From the NCBI RefSeq assembly GCF_003369915.1, contig NW_022881625.1, forward strand, positions 3,782,001 through 3,846,000: a stretch of DNA of 64,000 bases, given 5' to 3'. Numbering within the stretch: the first letter of the stretch is position 1; each line of letters opens with the position of its first letter. The translations under genes were made by a program, and so were the position numbers. The DNA is from Drosophila miranda. Its lineage: Eukaryota > Arthropoda > Insecta > Diptera > Drosophilidae. The notes beneath the pieces are model-generated. The model was not told the DNA's origin. It saw nothing but the letters and a program-made list of their open reading frames with translations, and did not search any database. This document shows positions 57,639 to 64,000 of the stretch, piece after piece.

Positions 57639-58094
57639 TCATTGTTTCATTGCATTTTCAGTTCTTCCAATGCGTCCGTTACCAGATTTTCGGGGGTGCA
57701 ATTCATTGTGCAATTCATTGCTCGCTTGAAGGCGACCAATATCGTTGACCAGATCATCGTTACCGACGATACCTGGAGGAAGAAAAGTCTGATTCACCTG
57801 CTCCAATGCAATTGCCACAATCTACTCACCTTCAGTGTCGTCGTCGTCAACATCCATAGGCAATGTACTAACCAGCCGGTCCAGCGGTCCACACGGCAGA
57901 TGTTCCTCTGCCTCTTTGTCCTGATACGGCTCGAACAGATTGAGTTCATTTATGTCCTCATCGAAACACGACAATTGCGACGGCTCGAACATATCTTCCT
58001 CTATGTCATGATACGGCTCGAACAGATTGAGTTCCTTTATGTCCTCATCGAAACACGACAATTTATGCATTTCTGAATCTATCTTTTTATCCAT
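57639..58094 (-). CDS. small acidic protein of unknown function, two exons
   Basis: ATG at 58094 (MDKKIDSEMHKLSCFDED). Exon 1 (58094-57830) contains an internal duplication LSCFDEDI(K/N)ELNLFEPY(H/Q)D of about 20 residues and ends in DDDDTE. The donor GTGAGT and acceptor CTCCAG bound a 57-bp intron. Exon 2 (57772-57639) continues in phase (IVGNDDLVNDIGRLQASNELHNELH) to a stop, giving 132 residues. A 12-bp repeat (GTGCAATTCATT) underlies NELHNELH. I do not recognise the family. The matched phase across canonical splice sites supports a real gene, but the stop of exon 2 lies only about 95 bp from the gap and nothing is known downstream. Confidence 0.5.
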
Positions 58095-58825
58095 CTTGGC
58101 GCGGTTCTTGGGTTACTCTTATTAACTTATTTCACTCTTTTCTCTATTTTTGTCGATCGTCGAATAACTCGCCTCAGACTTATCGCAGTATAATATCGCA
58201 TAAAACCTATCGCAGTATCATATCGCAGTATAATATCGCATAAAACTAATTGCAGTATAATATCTCGATCGGTTAGGGTTAATATATGTTGCCTTACAAT
58301 TATTTTATTTTTATTTTTATACATGTTGAAATTAGGAAACTAGATGCGGAATTATGTGATATTTATCGGTCCGTATCGTATAGCAACAAAATATCTGTAA
58401 ACGTTCTTCCTTCTTGATCGTCGTATTCGAATAAATGTGTTGGCATATCGAGTACATTGGTATTTCTTATAATACTATCGATGAGTAAATACCAAAACCA
58501 TACATGCCCCGTTATTTAAAACATAAATAAAGAACACAAAATAAGACAAAGATGTACATTAATTTGGGAGGTGTAAGACAGTGGACAGTGCCCTTGTTAA
58601 TGTATTATGCGGGATATACTGGGACCATCTGCAAGGCCGGAAACTGCAAAGCCCGAAGGCACAGGAAATTGCCAACATGACGTTGTCGTTCGGTGGAGCC
58701 CAAGTTTGCGACATAAGTGCAGCAGGAGTGATTAATTTGTACTTTTTTTTTTGGACCATAAACGTAAGGGTAAGGAAATTAGTTAGATTTTATATTATAT
58801 TCTTCTAATAATGTATTCCATTCAG
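58095..58825. other. spacer with short AT-rich tandem motif and a possible exon
   Basis: At 58175-58262 the motif CGCAGTATAATATCGCATAAAAC recurs about three times, imperfectly. Plus-strand sequence 58552-58763 looks exon-like (VNVLCGIYWDHLQGRKL, then QEIANMTLSFGGAQVCDISA) with a GTAAGG donor. It may be the 5' exon of the acidic-repeat/BED gene, but the phases do not match without a length change in the T10 run near 58743. Confidence 0.35.
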
Positions 58826-59760
58826 CGGGGACGGAGGTGATACGGAGGAGTCGGCCACAACTCAGGATATTGAGGATATTGACAACAATATGAACGGTCA
58901 TACGGAGGAGTCGGCCACAACTCACGATATTGAGGATATTAACAATATGAACGGTGATACGGAGGAGTCGGCCACAACTCAGGATATTGAGGATATTTAC
59001 ACCAATATGCACGGTCATACGGAGGAGTCGGCCACAACTCACGATATTGAGGAGAATATTGACAACATTTCTGACAATATTCACAATATTTCTGATTATA
59101 CAGTCAATGATATGGAGTGTACTATTTCTGATGAAATATATGGTTCGTCTGAGCCAGTGCACCACGTAGAGGAGAAGCAGGAGCAGGAGGTTCGGGAGGA
59201 TCCGGACTTAAGTAAGTAAATAAGTAAAATTTAAAAAAATACATTTAATAACTTCTTAATTCTCCAGACATGTTTACTGAAGACATTCTTAGTACTGAAA
59301 GTGTAAAGGACAATTGGAAAACACCGATTTCCCTAAGGCTTCGCCCCCCGTGCATGGCTGCAAGTGCAAACTATGCGGCAAAATGATTGGAAGGTTGAGC
59401 ACCTTGGGGAACCACGTAATGAACCAACATTACACAGCAATAAGAGGTATGGTTTCAAGGAATTCGAAGACAATGCAAAAAATTGCTGCCGTTTTTAAGG
59501 AAAAAAAAAGTGACCGCGTTAAGCCTATCAGAGGAAACTGGGGTGCCGGCCGAGTGTTTGAGGGCGATAGTCATGTGCAGCGATGACTATAAAAAAATTG
59601 GGTGCCGCTTGTGGGCCGCCAAGACGGATGCAGAGAAGCTGAAGAACATCAACCCATAACTGTTTCGTTTTTTAATTTTAATATTTGATTTGGCTTGAGA
59701 AGACTGATCCAGAGAAGCTGAAGGACATCAACCAATAACTGTTTCGTTTTTTAATTTTAA
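58826..59760 (+). pseudogene. acidic-repeat protein with BED-type zinc finger, right copy
   Basis: An acceptor (CCATTCAG) at 58825 precedes an exon with about three acidic repeats (DIEDIDNNMNGHTEESATTH and variants) and the tail EVREDPDL at 59210. GTAAGT...CTCCAG bounds an intron at 59212-59267. The last exon carries MFTEDILSTESV, and in another frame VHGCKCKLCGKM with H-x4-H (BED finger). The cytosine runs before the finger differ from the left copy (C3 and C6 here, C4 and C5 there), so each copy has one run that breaks the frame and one that does not. Additional substitutions after KEKKS (near 59510) break the tail. The 3' end is duplicated in tandem, as in the left arm. The gene body is shorter in repeats than the left copy. 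Confidence 0.6.
58838..59060 (+). repeat. coding minisatellite, right copy (about three units)
   Basis: Same 57/60-bp units as 5294-5697, with D/H alternation (GHTEESATTH and GDTEESATTQ) in a different order and a variant DIYTNMHG unit. Confidence 0.8.
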
Positions 59761-60723
59761 TATTTGATTTGAGTAGAAAAACTCGCCTGTTATTCGTAAA
59801 TGTAACGACTGAAAATAAACTTATTGACAAAAAAGGGAGGAGTATTTATATTGTGTGGGCGCCTTTGGGCCAAGAAATCATCAAAGTTATTCACGTCGCA
59901 CAGTTTGGGAAAAAACTGGACTGGAGTGGAGTCGACTGGAGGGACTGCAATGACACTTGCCGGCTGGCGGCCTCTTGGAAATTTTAAGCCTCGTTAAGCT
60001 TCTGGTCAACCGCCTGGCTGGTCTGCTTGAGCGCTCCATCGAATGGATTAACCTTCGCTCTGGATATACTGGATGCCCTTTTGGATTACAGGACTACCCT
60101 CTTTAGCGCCTTTGATAAACAAAGTGCATGTTCTACATGGATTACAGCCGTATAGCGCATCATAAAAGGTAAGAAATCAATGAATGCCGAACACAGCAAA
60201 TGCTTAACCCATGACACCACCAAAAGGGGGAGAGGGAGTAGAGGGGATGAGTGCCCCCTAATAATCCGAAGTGCTTCCTGTGATTTTATAAAGCCAAGCA
60301 AAAATATACCCCCCCCCCCCCCTCCCTCACTCTCCTTAACCCTTAACCCTTAACTCCTTAATCCCAGAATGGTAGCCAACATTTCGACCACACCAAGGAG
60401 TATGGTGGCATGGTATTTATCGCAAGTCCTATCCCAAACCAACAAAGCCGATCAACTATTGCAAGTCGCAGCTCTGCCCAGGGAAAGTACGTCACCTGAT
60501 CTGTGATTCGAAACACAACATCGAAGTGGGCCCTGAACTATCACTTGGAGCCGTTCAGAGCTGGTTCTGGAAATAATTCAGTACGAATATCTGGAGAGAG
60601 CGGCACAACACAGAGAACGGCAGCAAATATCGAAAGCAGAGGGAACATAAAGTAAATAAAAATACAAATACAAAACAAAGCCCATGAACGAATAAATATT
60701 CGTTCCCTCTGGACAGGCAGCGC
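59761..60723. other. right-arm spacer with C14 run, no gene called
   Basis: Inverted counterpart of about 3800-4640. It contains C14 at 60309-60322 and about 130 bp near 60155-60295 that are absent from the left arm. Just upstream of the membrane-protein gene it lacks the stretch that in the left arm holds the start codon and first exon. Confidence 0.5.
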
Positions 60724-61349
60724 TTCTCCGGACAGCCGCGGAGACTACTACGACGACCCCACGAAGAGTACTCCGACTGCCGCTACGAGGGCGACTACTC
60801 GATGCCCACCGAGGAGGACCAAGAGGAGGAGTCGTGCTCCTGTCAGAGCCAGACCTGTCAGAGCCAGAGCGAGTTCAGCTCGATAGAGCGCACCGAGTCG
60901 GACTCGGAGTGGGAGGAGCTCTCCGCCGGCCCTTCCCCAGGGTCTCCCCGCTGGAGTTCCTCGGCGCAGTCGTGCACCGTCAGCGCATGGCCTTGTACCA
61001 CCTCGTCTTGGAGACCGCTGTGGTCAAGGTCGTGCTGCTGGTGCTGCAACTGCTATGCTGCGCGGTGTTCTGGCTGGTCGAGAAGACCGTGGGCTTCAAC
61101 GAAACCGTCGGCTCGAAGCGCCACCGATTGTGGAACAGCAAGTTAAAGCTGCGCACCATCCAGCACCAGTTGCTGTGGCGCATGGCCAATGCCCAGGGCG
61201 ACGAGACGCTCGTCTTCTTTGCCGTGCTCATGACCACGCCCTGGCTGTTCTCCCTCAGCCTCCTGGGATTCATCCTGTCCCTGGCGGCGCTCCTGAAGAA
61301 GACCGTCGAGCAGCTGGTGTTCCAGATACGCCTGCACCTCGTGCTCTAG
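60724..61349 (+). pseudogene. unrecognised two-membrane-segment protein, right copy, first exon deleted
   Basis: Begins within SPDSRGDYYDD after a deletion (junction near 60711) that removed the ATG and the Gln/Pro-rich N-terminus seen at 3440-3773. The acidic part here has the intact cytosine run (DYSMPTEEDQEEESCSCQSQ), unlike the left copy. A frame change is needed between WEELSAGPSPGSP and the membrane part, as in the left copy. It then matches the left copy through both hydrophobic segments to HLVL-stop at 61349. About 24 bp between GAVV and HRQRM are also missing. Confidence 0.55.
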
Positions 61350-62514
61350 GGGCAGCCATCGAGCAGAAAGCAGCAAGCAGTATCCAATCACACACTGACA
61401 GAAGACACACGGCCACACGCCCGACACTCCACCCTCCCCTCAGAGATATTTGCACTTCCATTTGGGCAGGAGCGAGAGCGAGACAGGCCTTCTTCTTTTG
61501 GTTTACGGCCTTTCTTTCTTCTGCCTTTGGCATCGCCCACTCCACTCTCTTTATTTTTCTTGCATTAAATTGGCAATAATATGAACTCGCCTTCTCTTTC
61601 TGCTTAGTAGTATTCCCCTGTCGCCGATAGCCCGCATCCTCTGCGTTCCAGAATCTGCGGAAGTTTCCAGCGGGGGCTGCTGGCGTGCATCAGCCGTCGA
61701 GTAGATTGAATGGGAACGCTGCCAGCATATATGTACTATGTGTGTATGTGCCCAACTAACGCAGACAACTGCGTTCTAGAATGAAATATTAATTCATTGG
61801 ATACGCACACACAGATCCCCCTTCATCGCTCTCTGTTTCCCTCGGAGGGTGGCAGGGTACTGGGTGTCTACGCTGCTCGGCGCTGGCCTGTATCTAATCG
61901 CGCCTGCCTTGCTGTGTACCCACTGTAGATGCATATGTACATACAGTTGTTAATCAATGTCCGTTGATTGTCGCATCGTTGCTTGGAAGGGGAATCCCCC
62001 TAATATTAAAGCTGGGATCCTATGCCAGAGCAGAACGCAATACTTTTCATATCCCACCTTGGGTTTCCTTAACCAATCCCATAACTTTCGACATTGACAA
62101 TGAGGCTTCATCAGCATTCGTTCGCTCACAGTCATTATCATAATGATGATGATAATGATAATGTGCATGTGTGTGGTGTGTGACTCTCGTTTAGGACCTG
62201 AGCTCAAAAGTGCAATGCACGGCAGAAAAATCAACACGAGCTGATTCAAGGGGTAAAGATATGTATCTGGCACACCGAAGTGCCGACACTCTTTCAATTC
62301 AAGCTTGTTCACAGCCCAGCGATTCGCAAATGCGGCCAATGAGTATGTGTTGTGAGTATATAACAGCCCATCCGATCCGATCAGGCGATTCATCAGTGAA
62401 GATTTTCTCTCCTTTCGCTTTTCTGCCTAGTGGGGTCCCAAGTGTGGGAAAAGCCACGAGGGCGTGAAACTCAAGAAAAGCATGAAGAAAATTACGATTG
62501 AACCGGTGACTAGC
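61350..62514. other. right-arm intergenic DNA, no gene seen
   Basis: Inverted counterpart of 1465-2720, with small insertions and deletions only. Confidence 0.6.
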
Positions 62515-64000
62515 TCATGGTCTTCCTCGAGCGAACCGACTGCCTTTGTTAAACTGGGACGATGAGGTCTGAGCGTGTCCATCTCGGCCAGTGAGAACTT
62601 GCTCGTAGCGGGTCAGCAGATTGGTGCGGACAATGGCGCCGTTCAGTTCCGCCTGGGCCTTGATGGCCTGTGGGAAAAGAGAGGGGAGAAAACAGTTGGA
62701 TAAAGCCGAGGAAGAAAAGGAAATATAAACCCACCTGAGTATCGCTGACAGCCAGACCATTCAGGAGATTGAACAGCACAATGGTCATGAAGAACACAAA
62801 GAGCAGGAAGATCAGGTAAGTGTAGACGCTGTCAAACTTTATGTCAACGGCATCAAATTCTCCCGTGAGCATCACAATCGTCTTGATGAGCGCCTCGATG
62901 GGCACGGAGAATGTGTTGAAGTGACCATCATCTTCTCCCTCCTTTGCTGGCTCTGGCGTGCTGTCCTTCGGAGAGGAGGAATCCACCTGGGGCTGAAATT
63001 GAGAGTACTGGCAGGGAGCCAACCAGCAGGCAGAGCTCCACGGACACCAGCAGAATGGTGAAGACGGCCAGTATGCGCTGCGTCTCCTTGTCGTAGCTGG
63101 CTTCCATGCAGGTTAGGATCGACAAGACAATGCAGGTTAGGATCGACAAGACAATGAGAGCCACCTCCATCAGGTTCGTGATGGACCTGAAGTACAGCAG
63201 CGGCGACATGGCAAGCTGTAGGACCTCTCGGATCATGAGATACACAATCCCTATCCAAGAGAACAGGCCGAAGAGGGCAGTCAGTCCCGTGTGGTCGCTT
63301 TCGTGGAACTTAAGGAGCGTATGCGTGATAATGGAGGCAGTGAAGAGAGAGTAAAGTAGAAAGTTCAGATAGAAGATCACCGAGAGGCGCTGCCACTTGA
63401 GGAAGAGGAAACTCGAGATTAGCGGGTGCTGCAGCAGGTAACGCAGCTCCTTGGAATCGGCGATGTATGCGATTGGAGTCATCTCGTCCTCCAATTGGTG
63501 AGGATGGCCAATGCTCCGCTTGTCCGACTGCCCGGGCTCTCGCTGGCGTCTCATCAGATTCTTGTAGTTGATGATGATCTCGAAACTCTGGTCACCGGGC
63601 TTCTCCCGTTGGTGGTGATGCAGGAATCGAAGTGCTCCTCCAGCGCTTTCGGGTCCATCTCCTGTATGGGATGATCTCCGAATGCTCCCTGCCGTAGAAG
63701 CTCCTGTGCCCCCTTTGTGTTGCGATACTTGACCGCATAGGAGAGTGGCACCAGGCCAGCCTTGTCCGCCTCATTGATGTCCACACGATCGCTCTCGAGC
63801 AGCAGCTGGAAGCAGCGCTGGTGGTAACAGAAGTCGTCCAGCGGCTGCTCACCCAGGCGACTGATAACCGCGTTCAGCAGCTTGGAATGCGATGTCAGCC
63901 TCAGCTGCGGATGCTTCAACAGCTTCTCTAGCGCCCTGTGGTTGCCCCAGATTACGGCCAACTCCACGGGGCTGATGTCGCTCAATTTTGAAGGATTAAT
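62515..64000 (-). pseudogene. pain: painless TRPA cation channel, right copy, broken
   Basis: Runs from the right window edge (SKLSDISPVELAVIWGNHRALEKL) through ankyrin sequence that the left copy has partly lost (VDINEADKAGLVPLSYAVKY). Defects: one G lost in the G-run near 63611 (TTNGRSP instead of TTNGEKP) shifts the frame; part of the GAYIG segment is missing near 63686; a 24-bp tandem duplication at about 63108-63155 repeats IVLSILTC; and about 107 bp are deleted at about 62998, removing the fifth membrane segment. The intron is 62668-62734. The pore motif MLTGEFDAVD is present. The final exon stops at the same early position as the left copy, so that truncation predates the duplication. 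Confidence 0.9.

Noticed and set aside
59769-59987. 72-codon open frame (KTRLLFVNVTTENKLIDKKG), also at 4424-4642
   Set aside because: Conserved only because the arms are duplicates; it starts at a non-ATG codon, contains no domain I know and lies beyond the BED gene's 3' end.

Overview
The window is eukaryotic and Drosophila-like, most probably from the obscura group. It holds intron-containing insect genes (painless, RhoGAP54D, a CYP12 P450, a PRC1/Ase1-family gene resembling feo, and a Tret1-like sugar-transporter exon), a DINE-1/ISY-type repeat with a GACG/GACA tract, and LOA-clade, R1-clade and Ty3/gypsy retroelements. At least painless and RhoGAP54D lie on Muller element C in D. melanogaster. 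The same genes recur here in several broken copies in both orientations. This looks like an ampliconic, degenerating, non-recombining region. The D. miranda neo-Y (derived from Muller C) is my leading guess, but that is inference.

Layout. Bases 1-5.74 kb and 58.8-64 kb are the arms of a large inverted repeat. Reading inward, each arm carries painless, a two-membrane-segment protein gene of unknown function, a G/C homopolymer, and a gene that joins an acidic repeat to a BED-type zinc finger. Bases 5.75-23.3 kb hold a direct tandem duplication of [feo 3' end, ISY dimer, CYP12 gene, feo 5' end]. The first feo copy is split by a 5.5-kb LOA-clade element with an 8-bp target duplication. Bases 23.3-42.1 kb hold RhoGAP54D in both orientations, four copies of a sugar-transporter first exon with its upstream DNA, and two copies of an R1-clade element that belong to one duplicated insertion. 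Bases 42.1-49.6 kb hold, on the minus strand, a fragment of a second CYP12 paralogue, two feo copies fused tail to head, and a third CYP12 copy. Bases 49.6-57.5 kb hold a Ty3/gypsy element with a younger LTR element nested in its reverse transcriptase. A 50-N gap follows, then a small acidic two-exon gene.

Function. CYP12 copy 1 (8800-10670) is the only complete recognised host gene without an obvious lesion, and feo copy C is long and open but has no 5' end. Most other copies carry frameshifts, nonsense codons or deletions, often different in each partner. Feo (spindle midzone) and RhoGAP54D (orthologue of ARHGAP19) both relate to cytokinesis, which would fit amplification of genes relevant to male meiosis. 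Copies in opposite orientations could also produce double-stranded RNA. The most unusual items are the fast-evolving acidic-repeat/BED gene, the indel-dense hairpin arm at 27.15-27.48 kb (probably a consensus artefact), and the layered order of insertions and duplications that can be read from shared junctions.
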